A DNA stretch of 33,017 nucleotides from contig JADGAN010000052.1 of assembly GCA_015231955.1 (NCBI GenBank), positions 1-33,017 of the forward strand, written 5' to 3'. The translations under genes were made by a program, and so were the position numbers. Positions 6,341-14,755 of the stretch are shown here, piece by piece. This DNA is from Oligoflexia bacterium. Lineage in GTDB: Bacteria; Bdellovibrionota; Bacteriovoracia; Bacteriovoracales; Bacteriovoracaceae. The stretch's first letter is position 1, and each line of letters opens with the position of its first letter. The notes beneath the pieces are model-generated. The model did no database searches and was not told the origin of the DNA. It was given only the letters and a program-made list of their open reading frames with translations.

Positions 6341-7861
6341 ATGGAGACTCCAATAAAATTTTTGGTCTTTAATACAAATAAAAATCTAGGAGTAGTCACT
6401 GCTTTTTTTCTTGAGAGCAGGTACAACTTTAAAGTTACGACAATTTTTTCTCCTGAAGAGATGGTGGAGGTTCAGTGGGTTATTAGCAATTTTGATTCAC
6501 TCAAGAGTTGCAATGAACTTACGCTGTTTTTAAAAGAAAAACCAGAAGTGAAAGCTATGATCTCTTATGCTAAACAGGATCTTAGTAAAATGAGTTTTGT
6601 CTTTGATGTTATCGCCACCATCGATGAAGTAAAACTCTTTGAGTCCTTGAATGCAAAATTGGCCCAATTTTTTGAACCGGATGTCTCTACGGGCGCACTG
6701 GAGTTTACGCCGATTTCCATTGTTTTTCTCAAAAGTTTAAAAAAATTTAATGAAGATGTGTATATTAAGCTTAATTCAGGACGATATTTAAAGTTGTTCA
6801 ATCGAGATGACCCTGCCACAATAGAGGATTATGAAAAATATGAGGCAAAGAACATATCGAGATTTTGGATTAAAAAGAGTAGTTTTATTTGGGTCAGTAA
6901 AAAATTACAACAAGTCATCCCAGAAATTCTTGCAAATCCTAACTATGAGATAGCAATCGAACCCTCTCCTGAAAATTTCTCAGAAGAGCTTAATTCCACT
7001 CCAACGCTTGAGCTGCAAGAGCAGATGGATAGCAGTGTGGATGCAGATTTACAAGTGACAGTGCGAGCACAAATGCAAGAGCAAGTAGAGGAGCAGGAGC
7101 AATTGCAAGTGGAAGATGAAGTGCAGATAGAAAAAGAGGAGATAAATAGTGAGGAGATCAACTCAGTAATGAAGAATGCAGAGGAGTTTAAGTTTAATGG
7201 CCCTTTTGAGATTGAGGCCGCCTTCTTACAAGAGCTTCATAGCAAATTACCGAAAACAATTAATGCAATAAAAAATAATAAAGATTTATTAAAGCTCATC
7301 AAAGGTATTGATCGCTCCAACAAAGATATGATCTCTCTTAAAATTGAATACAGTTGCAATATCACTTGTGCTATTGCGCGCTTAATGGAGTGGGGTAGTG
7401 ATGCCACCTATGAAAAGTTGATTTATTGTTCTCACATCCAGGACATGAAGTTATTCAAATACCCGGAACTTTTTCGTATTCAAACCTTGTATGATTTAGA
7501 GAAAATTCCTAACTTGACACCTGAACAAAGGGAGCTCTACTTATCACACCCTGATGAGGTGACCAAAATCATTAAGGCGGATGAGATGGCCCCGCAAGAT
7601 GTTGATATCATCATTTCACAACACCACGTATTGCCAGGAGGTAGGGGATTCCCTCCGCGATTTAATGCATCACGGATTATGCCATTTGCGGCACTCCTTA
7701 ATATTGCTTCTGATATGGCCCAAAATATGATCGATTATGGTAATAAATGGGAGTTGAAAACTTTTATTGAAGAGAGAGAGCCAAGATATAAAGGTGGGAT
7801 TTTTTTGAAAATTTTTAAAACCATCGAACCGCTTATGAGAGGAACGGCCAAGATAAAATAG
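6341..7861 (+). CDS. Receiver-like / degenerate HD-GYP protein
   Basis: A 506-residue cytoplasmic protein in three parts. Residues 1-110 look like a receiver fold without a clear phospho-acceptor Asp. Residues about 122-195 (KFNEDVYIKLNSGRYLKLF...) match the N-terminal domain of the HD-GYP protein at 11388. Residues about 205-285 are a Gln/Glu-rich linker. The C-terminal part (about 290-480) is an HD-GYP relative: QHHVLPGGRGFP (427-438) stands in for the QHHE..xGxGYP signature and SHP (402-404) for the conserved HP, but the HD pair is replaced by SHIQDM (around 364-369). It probably binds rather than hydrolyses cyclic di-GMP, or acts as a scaffold. The ribosome site is weak (AAAGG). Confidence 0.65.
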   Translation: METPIKFLVFNTNKNLGVVTAFFLESRYNFKVTTIFSPEEMVEVQWVISNFDSLKSCNELTLFLKEKPEVKAMISYAKQDLSKMSFVFDVIATIDEVKLFESLNAKLAQFFEPDVSTGALEFTPISIVFLKSLKKFNEDVYIKLNSGRYLKLFNRDDPATIEDYEKYEAKNISRFWIKKSSFIWVSKKLQQVIPEILANPNYEIAIEPSPENFSEELNSTPTLELQEQMDSSVDADLQVTVRAQMQEQVEEQEQLQVEDEVQIEKEEINSEEINSVMKNAEEFKFNGPFEIEAAFLQELHSKLPKTINAIKNNKDLLKLIKGIDRSNKDMISLKIEYSCNITCAIARLMEWGSDATYEKLIYCSHIQDMKLFKYPELFRIQTLYDLEKIPNLTPEQRELYLSHPDEVTKIIKADEMAPQDVDIIISQHHVLPGGRGFPPRFNASRIMPFAALLNIASDMAQNMIDYGNKWELKTFIEEREPRYKGGIFLKIFKTIEPLMRGTAKIK

Positions 7862-7880
7862 GGCCAGGGTGCTTAACTAC

Positions 7881-9482
7881 TTACTTGAATAAGTCATCGA
7901 GACTCTCTTTGGTTATGGAGATGTTGGTGGGAGGAGGGGATTTGCCTAGATACTCAAAAAAGAGGGAGTTTTGGTGGCCCATAAATTGAGATCCCTTAAA
8001 GGTTTTAGGGACATTGGTGAATTCAAATTGTGCTTCGGAGTGGGCAATCGAGCGACTGATCTCTTGCAAAGGGGTAAAGCTGCCAAGAAAGAGCGCCATC
8101 ACGATCATGACCTTGATAGGATAAAGGTGATCTTGCTTAAAATTTTCACTGCTTAAAAATTTCCATACTAAAAGTTGTAGGACAAAGAGTGCAGGTAAGG
8201 AGACACGCATGGTGAAGTCGTTGTAGTAACCCAGTTTGTAGAGAGGAAGTAGTATCAAGAGGATGATGGTGATAGCGTAGAGCGAGCGCTCGAAAGCTCC
8301 TCCCTGACGAAAAAGCGGCCAAATCAGCAGAGCGTAGACTCCGAATTCTAAAAAGCAAAAAAGCAGATAGCGAGGCCAAAAAATAGTAGGAGAGAGAAAA
8401 TCCCAAAAGAATCCTTGGGGGTGCTTCATCAAGTTCCCTTGGTAAAAGAGTGCGATGGTAAGCAGAAGTAGCAGAGGAAGCAGAATACTTTTCCAATGGA
8501 AGAGCTGTTTTAACGGATGGTGGAAGAGGGAGAGCAGGAGAAAGGGGGCAAGGCCTATCATAACAAAAGGGGACCAAAAAGCGCTTAAGCTGTAAATAAA
8601 GGGGAAGGGAGAAAAGCATGCAGAAGAAGTTGTTGTTTGCTCTTTTTGCATAAACCAATAGAGAAGAAAGGCGGTCAGCACCCAGGCGGTGATAAAGTGA
8701 TGAGGAGTCCAGAAGAGGCAGGCAGTGCTAGAGCTGTATTGCCAAAAGCCATAACCGGCCCACCACTCGATGTGGGAGGTGCCTTTTAAGATGCTCTCGA
8801 CATTTTTACTTTTAGGATCGGGATTAAAGAGAAGTCCGATAAAGTCGAGACCACTAAAGAGAATAAAAAAACAGGGCGCAAGCATGCTCAATTTTCCTAT
8901 CAGGCGAAAGATCCAGGCAATCGCCAGCAGTGCACCAAAAATGGTCCATAAGAAGAGCATATGGTTTGCCACATAGATATCAGCAAAAATTTTCCCTATA
9001 AGTGCTGCTGGTAAATAGTAGGCAAGATAATAGACCAGGTAGAAGTAGTCGAGTTTGTAAGGGTAGTTCTCACTGGCGATTTCATAGAGGGGCAGATTTT
9101 GATAGGCCACAGGCCACGCCATACTTACAAGATCGTTTAAGACAGCATTGTGTTTATGATAGTCCCCATTTTGTAAAAAAAATCTGCCAGATCCAGAAAG
9201 GGTTACCCACAAAGTAATGGTGGCGATAATAACGATGATGGAGAGAGTAGTGATCCAAGGGTGCTGTTTTAACTCTTCTCGAATAGAGTAGGTTTTTTTT
9301 CGAGTTTGCTGCTGATTTTTAAAGTATTGCAAAGAGAAGAAGAGAGTGATGGTAAAGAGAGGTGTAATGACCATTGCTACTGGGAGTTTTAACCAGCCGA
9401 AGAAGAAAATAAAAAAGGGAAGAGAGAAGTAAAGAAGTGTGGCGCTCTCGAGTGATAGTAGCGCAGTAATAGTGCTTGGCAT
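7881..9482 (-). CDS. Polytopic GT-C-like membrane protein
   Basis: A 533-residue protein with about 11-13 hydrophobic helices and a large external loop after the second helical pair containing GDYHKHNAV (Asp107, His109, His111). An acidic residue with nearby His in the first long loop is the usual active-site position of GT-C glycosyltransferases that use polyprenyl-phosphate sugars. The following segment is aromatic-rich. AGGAGA stands at good spacing before the ATG. The gene starts 26 bases after the GT2 gene 9509-10279, whose family makes polyprenyl-phosphate sugars, so a donor-maker/donor-user pair is a natural reading. I do not recognise a specific named family; a flippase-like or uncharacterised membrane protein is the alternative. 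Confidence 0.6.
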   Translation of the reverse strand: MPSTITALLSLESATLLYFSLPFFIFFFGWLKLPVAMVITPLFTITLFFSLQYFKNQQQTRKKTYSIREELKQHPWITTLSIIVIIATITLWVTLSGSGRFFLQNGDYHKHNAVLNDLVSMAWPVAYQNLPLYEIASENYPYKLDYFYLVYYLAYYLPAALIGKIFADIYVANHMLFLWTIFGALLAIAWIFRLIGKLSMLAPCFFILFSGLDFIGLLFNPDPKSKNVESILKGTSHIEWWAGYGFWQYSSSTACLFWTPHHFITAWVLTAFLLYWFMQKEQTTTSSACFSPFPFIYSLSAFWSPFVMIGLAPFLLLSLFHHPLKQLFHWKSILLPLLLLLTIALFYQGNLMKHPQGFFWDFLSPTIFWPRYLLFCFLEFGVYALLIWPLFRQGGAFERSLYAITIILLILLPLYKLGYYNDFTMRVSLPALFVLQLLVWKFLSSENFKQDHLYPIKVMIVMALFLGSFTPLQEISRSIAHSEAQFEFTNVPKTFKGSQFMGHQNSLFFEYLGKSPPPTNISITKESLDDLFK

Positions 9483-9508
9483 AGGGGTGTCTCCTGTAGG
9501 AGTTAGCT

Positions 9509-10279
9509 TTAGTTGATTTTTTTTAGCTGATAAAATTCACGAATTGCTCGCACTCCTAGTTTAACAATACGGCGTAAGTTGATGGAGTTTTCTCCTCGCT
9601 CGCGCGGACGAAAGGTGATACTAAACCAGCGGATGCGGTGCGAGCGATTTTTGCTGGCAAGTATTGCTAAGTAGGAGTTGATTAAAAAAATCTCTTCAGG
9701 GATTTTAGTGAGCAGGGCCTGTAAGCAGCTACTTCTCATTAGTCGAAAGGGAACATTGGCATCGATAACATAGGTACCGAAAATGATCCAGATGATAAAA
9801 CGTAAAATTTTACTTACAAGCCAGCGTGCCTTACCATCGCCACGCACTTGACGATTGCCAAAGAGAAAATCGTTTGCATCTCGTGCTTCCCATAGTGTAA
9901 AAAACTCTTCTGGGCGTGTTTGCCGATCACTGTCGGTTTGAAAAATCCATTGATAGTGGTGAGCAAGCGCCCACTTGTAAGCTTGCAGGCAGGTGTGTCC
10001 ATGGCCGGAATTTTTTTTGTTGAGTACGATCAGACGGGAATATTTGGGACGTGCACTTAGCTCTTTTAGGCGGGTGAGGGTTTGGTCCTTGCTGCCATCA
10101 TTTAAGACGATGAGGTTGCCACCACACTTATTGGCCACTACCATCCACTCCTCTACAAAATCCTCAATCGAGGCCTCCTCATTATATGCAGGAGCGATGA
10201 TCGCCACCTCTTGGCCCCACTGAAGAGAAGCGGCAGAAGATTCACAAATCAGTTCCATGGAGATTTTGTTTTCTTTCAT
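9509..10279 (-). CDS. GT2 glycosyltransferase, polyprenyl-phosphate sugar synthase-like
   Basis: Family 2 glycosyltransferase features are clear: VAIIAPAYNEEASIED (25-40), VLNDGSKDQT (58-67), SGHGHTCLQAYKWAL and the metal/nucleotide-binding DSD at 116-118, followed by DANVPFRLMR. At 256 residues, with no long C-terminal membrane pair, it resembles dolichol/polyprenyl-phosphate mannose synthase-type enzymes of the cytoplasmic membrane face. It leads a two-gene minus-strand operon with the polytopic protein 7881-9482. AGGAA precedes the ATG. The sugar specificity cannot be read from the sequence. Confidence 0.8.
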   Translation of the reverse strand: MKENKISMELICESSAASLQWGQEVAIIAPAYNEEASIEDFVEEWMVVANKCGGNLIVLNDGSKDQTLTRLKELSARPKYSRLIVLNKKNSGHGHTCLQAYKWALAHHYQWIFQTDSDRQTRPEEFFTLWEARDANDFLFGNRQVRGDGKARWLVSKILRFIIWIIFGTYVIDANVPFRLMRSSCLQALLTKIPEEIFLINSYLAILASKNRSHRIRWFSITFRPRERGENSINLRRIVKLGVRAIREFYQLKKIN

Positions 10280-10375
10280 ACAGAGATTCCTAGTGATTAA
10301 GGAAAGTTACTATATACCTATGGTAAGATTATTGGCCGACAAATGTAAAGCGAGAGGAGGAAAAGAGTAGCTTGG

Positions 10376-11047
10376 TTAGAATGGGCGACGAATGCAGTAG
10401 TTGCGAACATGATCCCAAGCACATCCTGGGGTGTTCATGCACATATTGGCATTGTTCAGGAAGCGACAGTCGCGTGGGTTGTCGTGACCGCCTCTGCGAT
10501 TTTCACAACGGTTGCTCCAGGTATCCCAATCGCATTGGTAGTTTCTCTCACACTCACGGCGATCATAGATATTGTTGCAGAAAGCACCAGGTCCTGGATT
10601 ATCTCGTGGTTCACAACGATTGCGGCGATAATCCCAGTCACATCCAGGAGCGCGCTCACACACTCTTGGATCGCGGAATTGGTAGCATCCAGGTCCAGGT
10701 CCTGGGTTTGGATTATCCCAGCGGTCGAGGCAGCTGCGATCATGGAAATCCCAACGACAATCGGGTTGCATTTGACAGCGATACTGATCATAGTATTGAG
10801 AGCAGGAGCGGTCGTTTGGATATGGATTACCACCACCACGCTCATCACAGCGGCCATAGTGAGTATCCCAAAAACACTCTGGAGTGCTATTACAACTATG
10901 GAAGTCGAGCTGATCACAATAACCATTGTGAAGAGTAGGAAGGTCTCTTGGAGTAATAATGTCCAAGACGTCATCGGCCTTTGCTACACCAGTTTGTAAA
11001 GTGAGAGCAAAAACCATCATCAAGCACGAAAATAAAATCTTTTTCAT
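10376..11047 (-). CDS. Secreted protein with five four-cysteine repeats
   Basis: AGGAGG stands eight bases before the ATG at 11047; the frame is open further upstream, but that start is the credible one. Residues 1-24 form a signal peptide ending AKA. The rest contains five units at 44-67, 82-106, 121-145, 157-181 and 194-218, each C-x7/8-C-x5-C-x-W-D-x5-C. All 20 cysteines and all five WD pairs are kept, while the linkers are Pro/Gly/Asn-rich with variable length. The period is 36-39 residues. Each unit is likely a small disulfide-stabilised module, somewhat reminiscent of PSI-type folds but shorter. No function is recognised; binding or adhesion at the cell surface is a guess. Codon use in the repeats also opens long antisense frames, which are not genes. 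Confidence 0.8.
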   Translation of the reverse strand: MKKILFSCLMMVFALTLQTGVAKADDVLDIITPRDLPTLHNGYCDQLDFHSCNSTPECFWDTHYGRCDERGGGNPYPNDRSCSQYYDQYRCQMQPDCRWDFHDRSCLDRWDNPNPGPGPGCYQFRDPRVCERAPGCDWDYRRNRCEPRDNPGPGAFCNNIYDRRECERNYQCDWDTWSNRCENRRGGHDNPRDCRFLNNANMCMNTPGCAWDHVRNYCIRRPF

Positions 11048-11387
11048 AAAACATACCTCCTGTTGGATTGGTAGGGAACAGTTATAAAAGGGCGCCTTAG
11101 CATTTTTAAGTGAAGTAGTGCTAATTCTACACCGCTCTTGGCGCATAAAAAGCGTTACCATACATGGAATAAGTGACTAAAGGGAACCAGTTGACTCCTA
11201 CTAACTTTTATTTGCTGTCGTTTGTAGCTTTTTTTAGTTGTGATAGCTTATCCCCCCTAACACTTGTTGCACTCTATTGCTTCTGTTTGCAAATTTGTTA
11301 CCACTTAAAATGGAGGAAATAGTTCTAGCTTGACGCTAGTTCTGGTGGGACCTAAGCTAAAAATGAGAGATTAATCAAGGAGAGACT
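11048..11387. promoter_or_regulatory. Divergent promoter region
   Basis: This 340-base gap lies between the start of the cysteine-repeat gene (minus) and the HD-GYP gene (plus), so both promoters should be here. On the plus strand TTGACG (11330-11335) is a reasonable -35, but its -10 (around 11353) is poor. A small dyad, CTAGC-TTGAC-GCTAG (about 11325-11339), overlaps that -35 and could be an operator. Nothing else stands out. Confidence 0.35.
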
Positions 11388-12416
11388 ATGGCGATAACGA
11401 ATGACCCCTCTATGCTCCTCCCCGGAGAGGAAAATCCAACTCAGCAGCAAAGTGAATTTGTCAGGATCAGTATTGCTATTATTTTACAAGTCAATGAGAA
11501 GGTACCCTTTGATATTTACATCGAACGTTCAGAGGGAATTTTCACAAAACTCTTCCATAAAAATAACCCCATCGATCAAGAGATGTTACTGCGTTATCAA
11601 AATGAAAAACATGTGACGGCCCTTTATGTGCATAACCTAGAACATAAAACCTATCGCTACTACGTTGAAAAAATTCTAGAATTGGCGCTCTCTGACCCTC
11701 GCAACACTCCTCATGATAAACTCACGGCCGCGGTCTCCGAGGTGGCAAGTTTAGCAATGGCCGAGATCTACTTAAGCACAGAGGTAAGTAAAAAAATTTT
11801 GGACTGGGCGGGGAAATCGGTTAATGGTTGTATTGCGCTCTTGGGACAAAATCCTAAATCGTTAGCAAAAGTGCTTGAGTCCTTAAAGGCCCACCCAGCA
11901 ATGCTTAAGCACTCGGTGACGACTTGTATCTTCTCCATGGTAATCATTAAACAGATTGGTTACGATAGTGATCGTACCTTAATGTTGCTGGGACTTGGTG
12001 CCCTTCTTCATGATATTGGAATGTCTCTTTTACCCAATGATTGGGAGTTTAAACCCGATTTAACTCCAGATCAGTGGAGGCAAATTAAAGAGCATCCGCA
12101 ACTCGGCCATCGCATGTTGGAAGATCTTAACTTTGTAAAGACAGAGGTGCGTACGATTGTCTTGCAGCATCATGAACAGCCCAATGGCATGGGCTATCCT
12201 AATAATTTTTTTAATAAAGATATCTATTATCTCGCAAAAATTGTCAGCATTGCAGACTCTTTTTCTGAAAAGATTCTTCCGCGTGAATATAGGCCTGCTC
12301 CAATGACGGCACTACAGGCGCTAGCATCCATGCGCGAAGAGACTGGGCGCTTTGACGACGAGATTTTCAAACACTTTGAAAAATTATTCTGGACTGCGAA
12401 AACAAAAAGAATTTAG
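11388..12416 (+). CDS. HD-GYP domain cyclic-di-GMP phosphodiesterase
   Basis: Predicted to hydrolyse cyclic di-GMP in the cytoplasm. The C-terminal domain (about 140-335) has the complete set: His175, the HD pair at 208-209 (LLHDIG), EHP with His236, QHHE at 260-263 followed by NGMGYP (266-271), and Asp290 in IADSF. The N-terminal domain (about 25-95, PFDIYIERSEGIFTKLF) is shared with the degenerate HD-GYP protein at 6341 and takes the place of a receiver, so the input signal is probably sensed or relayed by this domain. AAGGAGAG precedes the ATG. A tRNA-Leu on the other strand follows ten bases after the stop. Confidence 0.88.
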   Translation: MAITNDPSMLLPGEENPTQQQSEFVRISIAIILQVNEKVPFDIYIERSEGIFTKLFHKNNPIDQEMLLRYQNEKHVTALYVHNLEHKTYRYYVEKILELALSDPRNTPHDKLTAAVSEVASLAMAEIYLSTEVSKKILDWAGKSVNGCIALLGQNPKSLAKVLESLKAHPAMLKHSVTTCIFSMVIIKQIGYDSDRTLMLLGLGALLHDIGMSLLPNDWEFKPDLTPDQWRQIKEHPQLGHRMLEDLNFVKTEVRTIVLQHHEQPNGMGYPNNFFNKDIYYLAKIVSIADSFSEKILPREYRPAPMTALQALASMREETGRFDDEIFKHFEKLFWTAKTKRI

Positions 12417-12425
12417 TTTTAAGGA

Positions 12426-12515
12426 TGGTGCCCAAGGCGAGACTTGAACTCGCATGACCGTTTTCAGGCCGAGGGATTTTAAATCCCTTGTGTCTACCGA
12501 TTCCACCACCTGGGC
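12426..12515 (-). tRNA. tRNA-Leu(UAA)
   Basis: Read on the minus strand, the acceptor arm GCCCAGG pairs with CTTGGGC (one G-U) followed by ACCA, so the CCA end is encoded. The anticodon arm AGGGA-TTTAAAA-TCCCT gives anticodon TAA. A long variable arm, typical of leucine tRNA, precedes a regular T arm GCGAG-TTCAAGT-CTCGC. Confidence 0.95.
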
Positions 12516-12546
12516 ATTTTAAACGAGAGACTAATGTACTGATAAG

Positions 12547-12576
12547 ATGTTGTCTCAAAACGTAGGTTTTTGTCAA
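12547..12576 (-). promoter_or_regulatory. Probable promoter of tRNA-Leu
   Basis: On the minus strand a perfect -35 TTGACA (12576-12571) is followed after about 18 bases by CAACAT (12552-12547), a weak -10. The spacing would put the transcript start roughly 25 bases before the tRNA. The -35 is convincing, the -10 less so. Confidence 0.4.
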
Positions 12577-12702
12577 TCAAAAATTAAATGAAACTTCACT
12601 CAACTTTTTACGCGCCAAGGGAGTGTCATTTATTGATAAGAGTGCTTTAATATTGAAGAAGGGGATTTTTTGAAAGATGAAAATTACGAGGGAATTTTTT
12701 TG

Positions 12703-14742
12703 ATGAGACTCTTTTTGTTGATGCTTTTAGCAGTGCTGCTCTTATGTTCGGCGTGTGGATCTACGCAAAAAAATGCAGGGCAGGTGGTGGCCGTTTCCAG
12801 CAGTGATGAGGAAGAGATCGATCTGGACAAGATTGTAGGCAAAGATGAGGGGGAGGAGAGTGGCGATGAGATCGATAAAATCATGGATCGTGTTTCAAAG
12901 CGTAGAAGCGTGGCAAACCTTCCCACTACCATAGAGAGTGAGCATGTTGTTCAAAGGGATCATGTGGCATGGTCTACCGTCTTTATCGAGCCTTTTTGGT
13001 TCTCCAATCAAGGGATTATTCCACCATTTTTAGATAAGCGAGGAGATGTAACCGCCCATCCTTTTTTTGACGCCTCTCCTGTAATGGATTTTCAAGAGCG
13101 CTCCATCAACTTTGTGCCTCTAACCTTCCAAGAGAGTAACGTCATTTGGGATTTTGATCTCCCTTCAGGGCGACCTTTCCTACGCCATCGCATGTGTACA
13201 ATGAGGGATATTTGGGAGCGCTATGAGGGAAAGATTAAGAATCAAGAGTATGTTACTGGATTGATTCCACGAGTTTTAAGTTCTTCAGGAAGGCCGCAAA
13301 AGATTTTGGTCTTTGGGCGTGGTGATTTTTTTGAGCGTGTTCGTAAAGAGAGTAAAGCGAGTGATGAGGATAGTGATAGTGATGAAGATGGTATTCGTGC
13401 AGAGGATGAGCGGGGCGCCTATGCTTCTCATCGGGTAAGAATTGTCGGAGGCGTGATTCGTGAATATTGTCCCAATATTCCTTGTAAACTGAGTAGCGAT
13501 TGGAAGTCAGAACTTTTGGTGTTGGCCGTAGATCCTGGTGATGATCGCTATCAAGATGTACGGGAGATTGCCGATTTAGAGCAGAGAGTAGATTTTCCAC
13601 AATTCTTGGCCTACTTACAAAACGAGGATGGAGGACTTTTGTTAGGAAAGGTTTTTTATCCCTACTATCGCTTGATTAATCGCCCTCTAGGTTCAGAAAA
13701 AATTGCCAATAAAATTTTAAAGGAGCTTTTGATTTTTAGTAAGAAAGATTTATTAGATATACAACGCTCTTGTTTAAACCTCTATCGCTATATGTGGAGC
13801 AACCTTGGTCAATTGAAGAAGCGGGAGATGATGATTTTAGAGATGGATATGCTCTCATTTATGAAGAGTAAGCGAACGGAACGCTCGATTGCTAGTTTTA
13901 GTGATATTAAAATTTCTACAGATGCGGATGCAGATGCAGACGCTAAGAAGGCAGCTATTCCGGTTGCTGTCAAAGAAGCAGAGGAGGATAAGGTTTTTAC
14001 CAAGAGTACCTTTGGATTTGATGAAGGAAAGGTGACGCTGCAAGTAGCAGCACAAGCGACGGCGACAGCGACAGTAGCAGCAACAACTCTCACGAAAACA
14101 CAAGTAGAACAGCTAGTAAAGCAAGGCGCAGAGGCAGATAAGGTTGCGTGGAAAAGTGATCAAGAGATTAACGAAGTTGCGAAGAAGTTTTATGACCGCT
14201 TCAACCAGTTTCATGAAAAATTTTCTACGCAATTTTTTACTTGTAGTAAGTATGTGAAAGCGAGTGATCCTCGATTAAACTACAATCACCATTGGTTCTT
14301 TACCTATATAGAGGCCTTTTATTTGTTGCGTTCTCTTGGGTATGTCTATAATTGCAATAGCAAACAGTGGGATATCGCAACTAGTAAGAGTGATTTGAGT
14401 AGCTTGGTGGCCGGTGGGCGTAGCGGAGGGTGTAGTGCCCTTGCTTTTGAACTTGCTTTTGAGGGTAGTATTGTTACGCTAGAGCAACTTTTAAGAGAGA
14501 GAAAGCGCTCCTATCGTTATATTGAATACGATGTTACGCCGATGGGTTCGCACGAAAAGCTTTACTCATGGGTGGGTGAAGAGGGACTGACTTTAAATTG
14601 TGTGGATGAGCAGGAGAGGGGAAAAACCTCCTTTTGGGATGGGGAGCAGAAGAGTTTGCAGGCGATCTTTCCTCCAGATGTGACTTGGCCTAGTTTTTTA
14701 CGATCCATGAAAAAATGGGGAAGGGCCGATCTTATTCGATAA
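12703..14742 (+). CDS. Large lipoprotein of unknown function
   Basis: The frame opens earlier, at TTG 12670, but ATG 12703 with GAGGGA upstream gives a clean lipoprotein signal ending LLLCSAC, a plausible lipobox. The mature part is about 660 residues. It starts with an acidic stretch, continues with an aromatic-rich globular region, carries a second acidic insertion near the middle (around 235-250) and a low-complexity Asp-Ala, then Ala-Thr run at about 405-470. It ends in a second globular region with several cysteines. I recognise no family. It ends 10 bases before the NuoCD-like gene and very likely shares its transcript, but a lipoprotein and a cytoplasmic-type complex I protein would be in different compartments, so any physical partnership is unclear. 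Confidence 0.65.
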   Translation: MRLFLLMLLAVLLLCSACGSTQKNAGQVVAVSSSDEEEIDLDKIVGKDEGEESGDEIDKIMDRVSKRRSVANLPTTIESEHVVQRDHVAWSTVFIEPFWFSNQGIIPPFLDKRGDVTAHPFFDASPVMDFQERSINFVPLTFQESNVIWDFDLPSGRPFLRHRMCTMRDIWERYEGKIKNQEYVTGLIPRVLSSSGRPQKILVFGRGDFFERVRKESKASDEDSDSDEDGIRAEDERGAYASHRVRIVGGVIREYCPNIPCKLSSDWKSELLVLAVDPGDDRYQDVREIADLEQRVDFPQFLAYLQNEDGGLLLGKVFYPYYRLINRPLGSEKIANKILKELLIFSKKDLLDIQRSCLNLYRYMWSNLGQLKKREMMILEMDMLSFMKSKRTERSIASFSDIKISTDADADADAKKAAIPVAVKEAEEDKVFTKSTFGFDEGKVTLQVAAQATATATVAATTLTKTQVEQLVKQGAEADKVAWKSDQEINEVAKKFYDRFNQFHEKFSTQFFTCSKYVKASDPRLNYNHHWFFTYIEAFYLLRSLGYVYNCNSKQWDIATSKSDLSSLVAGGRSGGCSALAFELAFEGSIVTLEQLLRERKRSYRYIEYDVTPMGSHEKLYSWVGEEGLTLNCVDEQERGKTSFWDGEQKSLQAIFPPDVTWPSFLRSMKKWGRADLIR

Positions 14743-14755
14743 GCAAAGGGTAGTG

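Noticed and set aside
8146-8658. 170-residue minus-strand ORF
   Set aside because: Lies fully within the polytopic GT-C-like gene in another frame; no support of its own.
10372-10999. Long plus-strand ORFs (188 and 196 residues) opposite the cysteine-repeat gene
   Set aside because: They are antisense to repeats of biased codon use; low-complexity His/Ser or Ile/Thr-rich products, no ribosome site, while the minus strand has a signal peptide and five perfect modules.
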